Shown: piece after piece, positions 1 to 12,067 of the stretch
Layout: each line of letters opens with the position of its first letter
Position numbering within the stretch: position 1 is the first letter of the stretch
Source: Mastigias papua
Lineage: Eukaryota > Cnidaria > Scyphozoa > Rhizostomeae > Mastigiidae
NCBI GenBank assembly: GCA_964019165.1
Contig: OZ025273.1
Coordinates: 10,469,779-10,533,778 of the forward strand
Direction of reading: 5' to 3'
DNA: 64,000 nucleotides
Notes under the pieces: generated by a model
Database searches by the model: none
Told to the model about the DNA's origin: nothing
Seen by the model: only the letters and a program-made list of their open reading frames with translations
Translations under genes and position numbers: made by a program

Positions 1-1310
1 CCTATCTGCTGAAGCCGCTCAGAAGCACTCGTAAGAAATGCATGCGTGCCATGATCTGTCTTGATAGTCGATCGAAGTGGCGACTAATATCATGACAATA
101 CAAGCTGTATTTAAACAGCTGATAACTGATTAGCATTAAATCCTATTGCTACGCAGACATAACCATACAACTCTACAAGCGAGTCTATGTGCTACTAATT
201 GCATATGATTTTGATGAATACAGTTTCGTATATTTGGGATGTTCATCATCTCCAAGGCTCAATGTTGTTTCTGTTTTTCAAACAGTGCTGTTTTTGTCCA
301 GCTGCTCGTGGCCGTGATCAGCTACAGTCATTACAGATATCGCTAATTAAAAATTGTTAGCTTTACGTTTGTCTCCCCTGTCTTGCAAGACAGATTACCA
401 ATTCTCGATTTAATCAGCCGTCATTTTGTCTGCCATTGCATATCTCATTCTTGAATTCAGCCGACAAGTAAGCAATTAGAGATCCTTTGGCTGATAATTT
501 GTAAAGTAATACTAACAATACCTAAACACTAAGAGTTGTAAGTTCAGGAAGTCAACGTTAAACATATTTATTGCTTGTTTGTAAGCACAAATTGTGATAT
601 TGGTTAAAACTTTACTCTCGAATCTATATAGAATTACTACAACCTGTGTTACAGTTATCCGGGTCATATACAAGATTGCTTCCTAGATTGCAATTTGTTG
701 TGGGTTGTGCATAGATATTGGAATCGATTAGCTACGAAATGTTTACCGTGTTGCAATAGTTTTTGACTTCTCTAAAGATTATTTCTCTAGAGGATACTAT
801 TGAGAAGAGGCTCTTCATGCGCTTCTTGGCGTATTTCTTTTGTAAGACGCCTAGCCAAAAGCCTAGTTATTAAATTTCTTTAATTTTGAACCTCTTTCGA
901 CGACATATTTATTACTAAATTTTCCTAATAGTTTCTTAATTTTGTACTTTTATCTGCACTTTGAGTGACCTGCCAATGGTATAGAAGCAAGAAGAGCACT
1001 GATACTATAACTCATTGCAAAAGAAAGCACTTGCTTTCTGGATTAAAGACGGTTCATAAGAATCTGACTGCAATGAATGGAACTGGTTTAGTAATTCTCG
1101 ATTGCTGGCAGTGGTACAAAAATCGTAAACTGTACACGTTAATTAGTTTGTGCTTAGTAGTACAAGTTCCCTACAGTTTTTAGTCTTTTACATGTAAGTT
1201 GCTTATGAAACGGTTCCGTACAAGAAAACTTGTGCATATTTTTCACTAGGCAGACAGATCGTTGCTGCTTGCTATAACCATTCTACTGTATTGTCATTTG
1301 CGTAGACCAA
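1..1310. other. No gene recognised (left edge, probably LMX intron)
   Basis: This AT-rich stretch has no ORF of recognisable family and no LIM1-like cysteine pattern on the + strand. A GTAAGA donor-like site at 34 follows a short open stretch, but the residues it would encode do not resemble the LIM1-LIM2 junction. It is probably intron of the LMX gene. Confidence 0.5.
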
Positions 1311-1643
1311 GGGGCCTGTTCAAACGCTTCCAACATTTCATCCAATATCTTCATAGTCAATGTTGGATGAATTGTTGGATACGTTTGGCGACCTATGTTG
1401 GATCATCCAATATTTGCAAAGTGAAGTTGGATGAAATTTAATCGACACCGAAAACAAATGTTGTTTTTTAAATGCTGGATACCTTTGGCCACCTCATCCA
1501 ACATTTCATCCTACACTTCATTTCTGTCATACGTAGAAAGCTCTAAAAGGTGTCTTAAATGTGTCGCTGCGCAGGAACTATCGAGTGATGGAAATGTTAG
1601 GTGAAATGCTGGATGAAATGGTTGATGCATTTGACCAAGGCTT
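1311..1643. mobile_element. MITE-like element with GGATGAAATGTTGGAT subrepeats
   Basis: The ends are imperfect inverted repeats: GGGCCTGTTCAAACGC on the left and AGCCTTGGTCAAATGC read inward from the right. Each is followed by a CAACATTTCATCC-like block. Internally, variants of TTGGATGAAAT/ATCCAACATTTC recur in both orientations. No coding capacity and no clear target duplication were seen, so the superfamily is unknown. Confidence 0.55.
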
Positions 1644-2174
1644 AAAACTTACATGATACACAAATCTGTTTAATACATCTTGTGAGATTCTATGAGAGGC
1701 CCTATGCTCACTATAAAGTTACATCGCATGTTCGTTTCTAAATATTACTACATTACTTCTAGGTTTTGTAGATTGTATGCATTGAAGCTACGTTAAATGA
1801 GGAATTGATATGGCAAGCTCTCATTGATTTGTGTAAATTTCCGTTTGCATCATGCTTTTTTACACCTATCCTAGTACAATCGAAAGAGCCAGCACTCATT
1901 GTCAACAGCAGATCGGATTCGTCTAATCCTTAGAACGGACTTGATTCTTTTTTGGCTGTTTTTAGTGACCAGCAGCTTTCATTTTGCCCTCGCATACATT
2001 ATGCTTTATTTGATCAATTATTGTGACTTTGTGTAATTGGCATGTGCGTAAGATTTGTTCATAAATGGAACCCTATCTACACCCAGATGCAATCATCCAA
2101 CAGTAAAATTGCCCTAAGGAGACTTACGATTTACGGTATGCCTGGTATATTTCAGTATATTTTTATCATTTTAG
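1644..2174. other. Intron of the LMX gene, nothing recognised
   Basis: Non-coding up to the splice acceptor at 2171-2174. No repeat or conserved motif was noticed. Confidence 0.5.
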
Positions 2175-2401
2175 GCTATTTGGGGCAAAATGCTCAACTT
2201 GCAAGCAAGACATTGCAGCAAATGAACTAGTAATGCGAGCATTGCACCATGTTTATCACCTGCACTGCTTCAAGTGCGATGAGTGTGGTCGATCTCTGGA
2301 AAAGGGTGACGAATTTGGATTAAAAGATGACCGTATTTATTGCAAAGATGACTTTAGCGGAATCAAGCCCGAGAAAGGTTCGATTTCAGACTCTACACAC
2401 G
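2175..2401 (+). CDS. LMX gene exon: second LIM domain
   Basis: This internal exon follows an acceptor ending TTTTAG and is followed by donor GTAGGC. It begins with the last base of a codon. It encodes a complete LIM domain ([10 protein letters not shown], then [14 protein letters not shown], then IYCKDDF) and about 18 linker residues. It ends on the first base of a codon, and the two first bases of the exon at 4158 complete that codon as Ala. Confidence 0.9.
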
Positions 2402-5400
2402 GTAGGCAAACATCTTACGTTTCTTTCATTACTGTCAATCACCGCTGTTATGCATTTGTAAACAAAATCAGGGCATTTTCCTGATTTCTGTTTAAAACCT
2501 CAATCCCTAGTTGATCCATTCTATCACAGAAGATCTCGGTAAATCCAAACACGTCCTGAATCCTTACGTTCTCACAGGATTCTTTTACCTGTGTGATCAA
2601 GCTTTCCCTATAAAATGACTGTCTAATGTTCCAACAAAGTAATTGCCCAAACATTACCGAATCTGTGTACATGAAATCTTTGATATCTGTCTGACTTGGT
2701 TAGATATCTTTACCTTTCCTGTCACTTCAAAGCAACCCAATACCCCGACTTCTCTAACAAAATTCGCGTCTACTTCTTTCTTTGTTTTGTATTAATTACT
2801 TGTAAGTTTATGCAGAGATTTAGATGTGTAAATATCAGCCCTAATTCCAGCCCAGATAGTAAAGCTGTTTGCAAATTTGTGATTGTTGGATCATCGGCTT
2901 TGACATAGGATTTTACGTATAGAATATTTCATCATCCCTAAACTCACTAAACCATTGGATTTTATTCTTCAGCCAATCCATTCCCACAGAGTTTACATAG
3001 GGAACAGCTTTGAATTTGTTATATCCTCTAGGCAGAGAATGCTTAGCATACGGATACTGCTAACAAATGAAGAGATCTTTTCCATCCTAAGAACTGACTT
3101 TGAGGCATTTCAGTCATACCAGAAGGTGGAGGCTAAGGAGGATCGATTAGGATTAAGCTTTCTTGATATTATTAAGCCTGAAAACTCTTTTTTATAAGAA
3201 GATATTTGGCTCAGTATTTAAACTTTCTTAGCTTTGTAGTGATTTCAGTGCCAAAACCTTCTAAAGACATTCTTAGCAAGAATTTTGAGGTCGTTCAACA
3301 CTTGAGTTTTACACAGACAGACAAGCACTACAGAAACATAGCATTGGGATATATAGAGTAACACAGAGATACATATAACTTTAGTCAAGGAGATGATGAG
3401 CTGGCATGATGCATAGCCACCAAATGTTTTGAGAGCTCTGATAAAGTCTATTTTCTCCCATCCGGATTGACCAATCATCATGCAAAATGGGCCTAGTCTT
3501 AGCGTATATGGTCAGAATCCTGCATGATGATTGGTTAATTAGGTTGAGAGGAAATATACCTGATAGAGCTCTCATACATTTGGCGGCTATGCTCTGGAGT
3601 GACAATTTGAACTGTAAATGTGTATGAACTTATTAACTTTCACAGGCCTCAAAATTGATGGATTGAGATTTCTTAGATGTTTTAGCAGTCAATCATTACT
3701 TTGTTATAATTTATTTTCTTATAAAAATGAGTCTCTTGTACATAATTGCTTTTCGACAGATAGTCTTACATCATTCAACACTGAGAGCCAACATATATGA
3801 TTGCATTACAAAAGTTGCTATAGTCATGTGCTCAATTGCAATCAGCAAGTACTATTGAGGACGATGCATATTTCTTGACTTTCGTAAACGCTCTCTAGCA
3901 ATCACCGCTTCATCATCGATTTAGATTTTGATCGAGAAACTGCTTGTATTGAGTACTTGCCCGGGGTTTTTTGTAATGCAGTTCTCCAAACATTATGAAG
4001 TTCTTATAACGTTGTGTGCATTTTTAAAGGAAGATATGAATAAAGTACATATATAGTCTATTGCGGCAGATAACATTTGACTCATTATAGCATTACACTA
4101 GTTTATTTGTATCTGATATTGCCTTTATCATATCACGTGATCCTTGCTCTTCTTCAGCTTCAGATAAAAGTGAACCATCTCCTGTCTCTAGTGACATCAG
4201 TTGTGACACTAAATCCCCAAAAAGACCGCGAACAATACTTACCAGTGCACAGAGAAAAGCTTTTAAAGCATCATTCGAAATGACTCCAAAACCGTGCAGA
4301 AAGGTTAGTCTTTTCATGTCTTGACGTTTCATTATGTTATTTTTGTTTTCCTACCGTGTTGCAACATCTTCCTGTAAAGTATACAGCAAAACAGTAATAC
4401 ATATGCACATGAGAGTTTACATGTATATCAGTATAACACCTAGATCCACATCCACGCAGTAGATGAACATATATATCGCAGAATACATGCATGAAAGTGG
4501 TCATTTTCAACAAAACAATTAATCTTCTTAGCTGAGAATCTCTTGTTGCATACATGTTTTGCCACACATCGCATCTTCACGAAGTCATTAACAGATCTTG
4601 CTTTACTTAGACTGGAAACTAGAGAGTGAAAACATAAACATTGATTATTTTTCAAGGTTCGTGAAGAATTATCTCGAGACACTGGACTGAGTGTGCGGGT
4701 TGTCCAAGTTTGGTTTCAAAACCAACGAGCAAAGGTGCAGTAACATTACTATTCCCATCTGGAACTTCTAGCAATTTTTTGCATTTTGTGTTTTACTATT
4801 GCAGATTTCGGAGAATATAGTGATTTATTTTTGTCGCTATCTTTTACTAGTGCAGCAAAACCAACATTCTTGCTAATTCCAATCTTCTTCATTTACTCTC
4901 TGTATATTGTATCAGCATGGGTACTCAAGTAATCTCCATACTTTTTCATTGTTTACTTTCTTTGTTTGTTATACTAATTTCGATGGAAGTGATAATTGAT
5001 GTGAGCAAGTTATTCCACTTCTAAACTCATATAAGCTACTGAATCAGATTTCATATCGAGAGTGTTTTATCTGAATTTATTACTGTGGTGAGTTCCTTGA
5101 TCTACCCGGTGTAATTTCAAAACGGTATTTGTTCTTGTGGAATATCCTTCGAAAGCCCTTCACGTTATTATAAAGAATCCGTTTGATACTTTTTATGTCA
5201 TTTCACTTTCTGTATAGCACTTGATGTAACATATTACTTTTCTTAACAAGCATTGTCTGTTTGTTTACTAACAGCTCAAAAAACTTGCGAAGAAATCGAA
5301 CCCAAATCAGATTGACGATACAGCATCAAAACGAGGCTCAAAGAGCAGGAAGAAGGTAAAATCAAGAAACAAACATGGTCTGGAATTAGACGATAAGAAA

Positions 5401-5805
5401 CGATCATGCCGAAGAGATTGCTCCAGTCTCAGTGACACCCCGCCACACACACCATTAACAACTCCATACTCTAGTAACATGCAATCATTTGAGAACATAA
5501 TGTCGATGAATGAGGGCTTTCCTCAAATACCCCCACCTAATCTGCAGCCATTTTACCCCACGCCCCCTCCTAATTCAGCCCCAAACAACAATTACTCATG
5601 CTTGTCACCAAGTGATTTGCCGCCACCACCTTACTCCATCTCGCCAGCAAACTATCACCAGAGTGAATCGATGATGATGGATAATACTCGAATACATGGC
5701 ATGCCTCACTATGGTCAAGAGCTGACTGCTCCTTTCATGGACCAGACTGGTCATGGACGACAAACTCATATGCAGATGCTAAACCATGCATTGAATTCGT
5801 ATTGA
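2175..5805 (+). CDS. LMX1-class LIM-homeodomain transcription factor, 3' part (5' end outside window)
   Basis: A nuclear DNA-binding developmental regulator of the LMX1 class. Four coding exons are visible: 2175-2401 (second LIM domain), 4158-4303, 4657-4734 and 5275-5805 (stop TGA 5803-5805). They join with consistent phases into 326 residues. The LIM2 exon has zinc-ligand spacing typical of LIM domains, with NELVMRA, VYHLHCF and KGDEFGLK, which is very LMX-like. The homeodomain starts [20 protein letters not shown] and ends [12 protein letters not shown] (helix 3 WFQNQ). It is split by an intron after KPCRK. After RAK comes LKKLAKK, then a Lys/Arg-rich stretch and a Pro/Ser/Asn-rich tail ending in SY. 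No LIM1 exon is recognisable in the 2.1 kb upstream, so LIM1 and the start codon should lie left of the window. The family assignment is strong. LMX1A versus LMX1B is not meaningful outside vertebrates. Confidence 0.93.
3411..3591. repeat. Imperfect foldback (inverted repeat) in the LMX intron
   Basis: The left arm (3411-3484) and right arm (3521-3591) are imperfect reverse complements. Both carry GCATAGCC(A/G)CCAAATGT at the outer end and CCAATCATCATGCA next to a spacer of about 36 nt. The size and symmetry fit a small non-autonomous DNA transposon (MITE). No target duplication was clear. Confidence 0.6.
4158..4303 (+). CDS. LMX gene exon: linker and homeodomain helices 1-2
   Basis: The 146-nt exon follows a CTTCTTCAG acceptor and ends before GTTAGT. 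It gives a Ser/Asp-rich linker and the first part of the homeodomain, through KPCRK. A second AG lies 6 nt downstream (CAG at 4161-4163), so use of an alternative acceptor two codons later is possible. Confidence 0.88.
4657..4734 (+). CDS. LMX gene exon: homeodomain recognition helix
   Basis: This 78-nt, 26-codon phase 0 exon starts [10 protein letters not shown] and carries the third helix [12 protein letters not shown]. The residues that contact the DNA major groove (W, F, N, R of WFQNQR) are intact. Confidence 0.92.
5275..5805 (+). CDS. LMX gene terminal coding exon
   Basis: The exon opens LKKLAKK, as LMX proteins do after the homeodomain. It then runs through a basic stretch and a low-complexity region ([16 protein letters not shown] and PPPPYS) to the TGA at 5803-5805. 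The Pro-rich tail probably acts in transactivation; this is inferred from the family, not from a motif. Confidence 0.88.
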   Translation, partial: LKKLAKKSNPNQIDDTASKRGSKSRKKVKSRNKHGLELDDKKRSCRRDCSSLSDTPPHTPLTTPYSSNMQSFENIMSMNEGFPQIPPPNLQPFYPTPPPNSAPNNNYSCLSPSDLPPPPYSISPANYHQSESMMMDNTRIHGMPHYGQELTAPFMDQTGHGRQTHMQMLNHALNSY

Positions 5806-8800
5806 TGAGTCCTTGTTAACATGAGTGTATTGCGGTGCTGTAGTTTACTTATTCCTTGGCAGCAATGATAAATGCAACAATTGTTATTGTCGACAAATTT
5901 CCCATAGCAGGGCCTAACTAATGTGTATAATCAGATTGTGCCAATGATAGGGCAAGGCTTATAGAATTCAGTCAGTTGTTGTCTACTCAAGTGCGCTTTT
6001 GCATATCCAAGGAATCTTTTGTAGGTTCATAGGCGATACCCCCTATACCCCTTCAAAGCATTTGCTGTGTTTACAGGTATTACTCACAGCAAATATGTCT
6101 ATTCGTTCTCAAATAACTATCGGGCAAGTAAACCCTTAATATCGACATTTTTTAGGGAGGAGGGTGGTCACTATCCTTTGAGTGTCACTTGAAACTTATT
6201 ATTTTCTGAAAAATTGTGTTCGGTGGTGGTGCCAGCTTTCGGGAAGTTGGACTGCAATGACGAATGAGGGTATGAGTAAAGCCACAGGGAAAACATTTGT
6301 AACTACGCCCTGTAAGTATGAAGGAAACCTTTTTGAACTATACAAATACGCCCAGTCTAGAAAGAAAATGGCAGATAAAAGCATTGGTATTCGTGTGAGA
6401 AACTTCAATTGTTTCTTCCATTTGTTCAATAGGTGGTGGATCCCCTCCTCAGTCCATATACCTTGCGTGGCTTTGCCACTGTCTACGTTATGTCTTGGTA
6501 GTTCCAACGACTTTTGACTGTAATTTTGTTTGCTAATAATATCTTCCAACAAATTGCGATACAGTAGAGGTCGATCGGTTATATATTGAAAGACTACTTG
6601 CTTTGTTTACACTACAAATTGTCATATATTTCAGAATGTGCATTGATGCTTCATTTTTTTATGAAGACAAAGAATCGTTTGTTGCCTACTGCCGATATCA
6701 AATGCCCAAACACTTTTTGAATAGTAAACCATTGTTTGTGCATTATGAAAGTTTTTCTCATAGGACAGGTAAAAGTCTGCTTTTGCAATTCCCATATGTC
6801 TGAAAGATTTTGATACTTGTATTGAATAGGTGCCATTTGAATTTAGTGGCATTGCAAGTTCATCAGACAAATACAAAAATGAGATTCGAAGCTGTAAGCA
6901 AACTTCGCAATATAGAATTTGATCAACATGGAATGGTCTCAACTTTTTCGCAAATTCACGCATAGGAATGAGCATATGGAATCAATAGAAGCGCGAGTAA
7001 GCGGCTTTGATTATTATGTAAGCATAGCGTTGATACACGCATGTTGACAATGGATCTTAGATGTTAGGGAACTAAATTCATAATGGTATTTACAGTGATA
7101 TTTCTATTTGTTAATGTATGTTGTTACGTTTGGACGTAGAGAGCATTTTACTCCATTTACGATGGCCAAGTATATTGTACCCGATTAATATTAGTATAAT
7201 AACTGTATGAAGACTGAACCATGCTATTGGGATTCCATGGATTCTATCACTGTTTAACAGTGTCTGTGTAATGCATATTCTTCACAATTTTCGCGATTTT
7301 GCAATTATCTGAGTAAAGCATTCCTTGTTTCTCAAATTCAGAAGCATCACCTTGCTCTGTATCCGGCGTGGCCAAGCTATTCTAGGGCAGGAACCGTATG
7401 AAATAAGATCCAGATGACTGAGAGCCGCAATAGAATGGTATATTAAAATTTTTCACGCGTCTTTCAACAGAATAATGAACTAAAGGGGACTTCTATGAAA
7501 AATTTGTGAATTCGTAGTAAAGTAGAATAGGTAGAAAATAGTAAATTCATTCTCATTTAAATTTTAAAACAATCATCTTTACTTATTTGCTAGCGTAAAC
7601 GTGCTCTCTTAGGCACAGAAGAAATATCAAGGAGCTGCGCGTGGCTCACGACGCGGTTTCGCCATCCCTGCTTTTCATTGTCCTCTGTTCCCAAAAGACT
7701 ATTGAAAGAATTTAGTCACATGCTTCGATCGATCCTAAGTGTATAAAGTCCCCTCGTAAGAGATAGTTCTGATAACTTTTAAGTTGGACTTTTAACATGC
7801 ATTGCCATTTGTCTTCATACTACTATAATTTTGCTTCTGATATGGCCTTGTGTTTTGAGTGCGCTTGCAGAATTTCAGTGCCGATTGATGCCGACGATGT
7901 TCTGAAGTTATTGTTCTGGACAGTTCTATACCAATGATTTGGAAGTGCTGACGCCAAATCGATCATACGGCCATTAAAATTGCTCCTCTAACAATCCTGT
8001 AATCCTGGGACGTTTTTGGTACAGGATAACAGATATGCTCTCAACCATTACTACCTCTCGCCATTTCTTTCCACACTAACCCATTGCACAGCTAGCATTT
8101 TGCCACGAAAGAAAATGGCGACCGAAAACAAACTTGCCTCACTCTCAACTATTTTTTTCAGACCCGAGGCATATTTAGCGCCTTCGGCGCTTCTATATCA
8201 TTGTTCCATACTAAATAAAATGTCTCCTAAGTTTAGCACTACTCCATGAGTGTAGTAGTTAGCTCTATCAAGGAGTATGAAATCCTTTCTATATAGAAGG
8301 TAAGCTAAAGCGTTATCACTACAAGCGTGGCTGTTGGGATAGGATTAGGAGATTATATTTATATCTGGAGATTAAATTGATGTCACGCAATCGGACCTTG
8401 AGTACTTGAAACAGGAATCATCCCTCAAATCATTATACCCTTTTTATGAGAAACAAGCGCAAAGAAAATATTAAGTTCAAACCTAGGAAAACAGACAAGC
8501 AGAGTGCCAAGAGTAAATTCGAAAAAGTTCATCTTTTGAGAAGAAACTCATCCGTAGAGAAATATATTTTTCCTCAACGTAGATGATTTAGAATATTAAG
8601 AATGAAATTACAAAACTGAATTTGATTGATTATCTAACCACGATACATTTGGACCTGTCCTTGAAGCTGAACCTGTTTTTTTAACAATGCGTTCGTGCCC
8701 AGTTTGGCCAAAGTAGCTTAGGGCCATGAGGGAGCACAATTCTAACATTCTCGTTTCGAATATCTACCCTTTCTCTAACATCCCAAGCAGAATCAAAACA

Positions 8801-10771
8801 AAAGAATAAAAATGAAAGAAGCCCAAGCCGTTAAGAACGATTTCCCCGACAAAATCTCATATCACGAAGGTAGCTCCCATTCCTGTCAGAGTTAGTGATT
8901 TTCAGAACGTTGCGCAGCGTTATCAGTAAATATAAGAGGATAAGAGAAAGGCTTATTCCTAAGAAAGGGACCTATTAAAATAGGAGTATCTCAATCAAAT
9001 CGATTTGAAATTAGAAACGAATATACAGCTAAGTGATCATCCATATAGGAATCTTGAACATGTAACTATTGCATGGGAATCTGCTGCAGTGAGAGACACG
9101 GGGATGGGGGCAAGCGACATCGATATCAAAGTATCATCATAGCTAAGAAGGTTGTGCTTACAATCAAACCGATCGTTGTTGTTTTGCAGTGAAATCGCAT
9201 GCCTTCTTTTAATCGTATTTACGTTGTTAGACTTAATTTCATTTCAGGCCTATCAGATGGGAAATAATGAAAGGAAGGCATCAAACTTTAGGTTTTGAAT
9301 GATTTTTTAATCTGGTATAAAATGTAATGATTGAGTGAGTATAAATTAGCATGCAATTGCATAAAACTTCTGGTCAAGGGATTATTTTTATTCTTATTTG
9401 GTTGTTAACCATGCAGTGATTCAATAGCATATTTACAAGTCTCAAGCTCAAGTCTCAAGTTCCTATTCAAATTCTCATTTTCTTTAGTCTTGAGTCCGCG
9501 TATTAAAGAAAATATATTTGTTTCAGCCTTTTTGACAATAAAGCGACTGGGTAGTGCAGAATAGCATAAAACCTACGAAAACGAAATTTTAAAACATATG
9601 GAATTAAAATGGCATAAATTGATAAAGAGAATCCGGCAATTTTGACTAGGACGCCTGTTAATTTTGTGTCAAACAGTATCAGAACCACGATATTCGATGC
9701 TGCCTCCATGAACGCGAAGAGTCCAATGTGTAATTTTGATAATTCAGGGATAAATTCCACCAAAACAGATAGAACCGAGCGTGAGCATATTCAGTTTTAA
9801 TGTGGATGGCAAAACCGCTCCAACACACTTGCGATGGGCCCAGGTTTAGCTGGGAGAACGCTGTCTGATGACAAAATAGTCTTCTCTTATTGGCGGAAAC
9901 GACTAGGAGAATTTAGTTGTGATCAGAGTTTGTACCCAATCAAAAATTTCCACACTATGCTTACTTTACAAAGCCTGAACATTCTATTTCTAGTCTCATA
10001 GCCACATCATCTAAGTTGCTGTAGTTGATGGAAAATTAAAAAATTTTAAGAAACACGTGAATATGTAAGGTTGAGTTTAATGAAATATTATGAGACATTC
10101 ACGTTGAAAGATGTAGGTTCACTTCATACAGCAAAAACTGATATGTTGTATACTCTGATAAGAAAATTCCTCAAAATTAATAATCAGATAGAATAGCTAA
10201 AAATGCAACCGTGTTTGATTATAGAAAGATATGTTAATAAGCAAGTGATACACTTAACATTTCAACCGGTACACTGTCCTTCATCTGATTTACCATATTA
10301 TGAGGATAAGCTGTATATTGAGACTCTGAGGGCAGCCTCTGAATGCTATTTTCGGCTTTGCTACACGCTGCATATAATGCAATGCCCATCACAGCGTCTT
10401 TCCTTCACAAAGTGGGACCCAAAGGGTTAAATATAGTCTTGAAAACCTGTTACATCTTCACCAGTGTAGTGACTAGAAATGGTTAATGTTGATAATTAGA
10501 CAGTTAAATAACACTATAGATCATTCAGCAATAGTTTTGTTGATGTGATCTAGCTACATAGCCTGCTTCTGAATTCAGTTTTCAAGGTATTGGGCTGCTT
10601 CTTTGCATAGAACGTGCCAGTATCTCTTATCGAACTGAATTTAACGACATTGAAAACTTTAGATTCTTATAATCCTACCATGAAAGTTCTATATGTATAT
10701 GCCTCTCAAATGCTGTTTTGATTCTCTTCGTATACCAGACAGTAGATAAAATATGACCATTGGAAAGCAAT
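5806..10771. other. Intergenic: LMX 3' flank and gene-poor DNA
   Basis: This holds the 3' UTR of the LMX gene and about 4.9 kb of AT-rich DNA. Open frames on both strands are short and show no recognised domain. A weakly GPCR-like minus-strand frame at about 9500-9790 was considered and rejected. No AATAAA was identified near the LMX stop. Confidence 0.5.
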
Positions 10772-10777
10772 TTTATT
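10772..10777 (-). terminator. Poly(A) signal AATAAA of the nAChR-like gene
   Basis: AATAAA on the minus strand lies about 70 nt past the stop codon, a usual place for cleavage and polyadenylation of a short 3' UTR. Confidence 0.5.
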
Positions 10778-10845
10778 CATTTAGTGCATGTCAGTGTGAG
10801 TGACATGAATAAATTCTTGCGTTTGAAGTATTTACATTCTGAACT

Positions 10846-12067
10846 TCACTGCGAAAACCTCGGCGCCCTGAGAAATATGGCCAGTAGTGTCGTTGTAGAT
10901 ATAATGAGATAAAGGAAAAAGAAAAATCGATCTAAGACACGTGCAGCTTTCAACCAGTCCTTTGCTCTGTTTTTCTTGATACTTTCTTGCTGTCTTAACA
11001 TCTCATACTCTTCCAGCTTTTTGCTTGTTTTTCCGCTCAAAAGAGGAAAAGCAGATTTTTCTATAGCACTCCTAAGTGCTGATGCAGTTGGTGAAGTTTT
11101 TGCTTTCGGATAAATTCTCATTTTTTTGACCTTCTTTCTAAGACTTGATCCAAACAATCTCTTATCACTGAACTCTGTCTCATCGGTATCCCTTGCTTCC
11201 TCTAGATTTTTATTTCTTTCATCCAATGACTTTATAACACTGTTCATATAAGAATTTTGAACTTTATTTTTGCTCATCTTGATGCCACTAAATGCTTCTG
11301 AACTGCCACTACTAAGCTCCTCCTCGTCAATTCCGCAAGGGTCACTAGTGTCCTTGCTTTTCGAACACCGAAAAAAGAGTATAGGTGCAAGCCAGCCCAG
11401 AAGTAACTTTTTAGCCCATTTTGGCATTTTGCGACTGCTCCTATGGTAGATGTTTAAGATCAGAGTGCTCGAAACGAGTGAAAAGGCAGTTTGCATTATC
11501 GTTACCAAGTAATATTGAGCTAAGTAAGGGAAATCATAAGGTGGCATTATCTGACTCGTTAGCTGTTGGAATACAGTCACAGAGAGCAATACAGTTATAC
11601 TCAGGCCAATTCTCTCGCCGGATTCTGGTGGCAGGATAAACCCGAGTACCACTAATGACGACAAAAGAGCGCATGGCAATATCAAAGTGAGTGTGTGATT
11701 CTTAGCTTGGCGTCGCAGTCGAATCTGAATTGTCACGTCTGAAAATGGATTCTCACAGCATTGGTACTTTAGCTTATTTTCTTTGGTTTCTATGCTTAGC
11801 AACTCCCACTCTCCGTTTTCTATGTAATACGAATTGCTTGATGAAGTGTTTGCAAGTGCCTTTGTTATGACCTTCGTTGCATCAAAAGCCCATGAACCAA
11901 ATTTCAATTTACATTCTTGGTCATCAAAAGGAAAATAGCTAACATCCAGTTCGCAGATTTTCTGGAAAACAACTGGATTCAACCAGGTATTGTCTCCATT
12001 TGAATTGACTTGCACTTTATGCTTGTACACATTTAACCCACCATTAAATTGCCCATTTCCATCGACA
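10846..12067 (-). CDS. nAChR-like subunit exon: Cys-loop to C-terminus
   Basis: This is one long uninterrupted exon from the beta-strand before the Cys-loop to the stop codon. M1 to M4 and the full cytoplasmic loop lie in it, without the introns that interrupt this region in vertebrate homologues. The minus-strand acceptor is ATTGTAG. Confidence 0.92.

Noticed and set aside
9503..9790. Minus-strand open frame with hydrophobic stretches and RRFYAILHYP, faintly like a class A GPCR
   Set aside because: The spacing between the supposed TM1 and DRY-like segment is far too short, key residues (GN, DRY, Cys) are missing, and no adjoining exon was found. Chance or a very decayed pseudogene.
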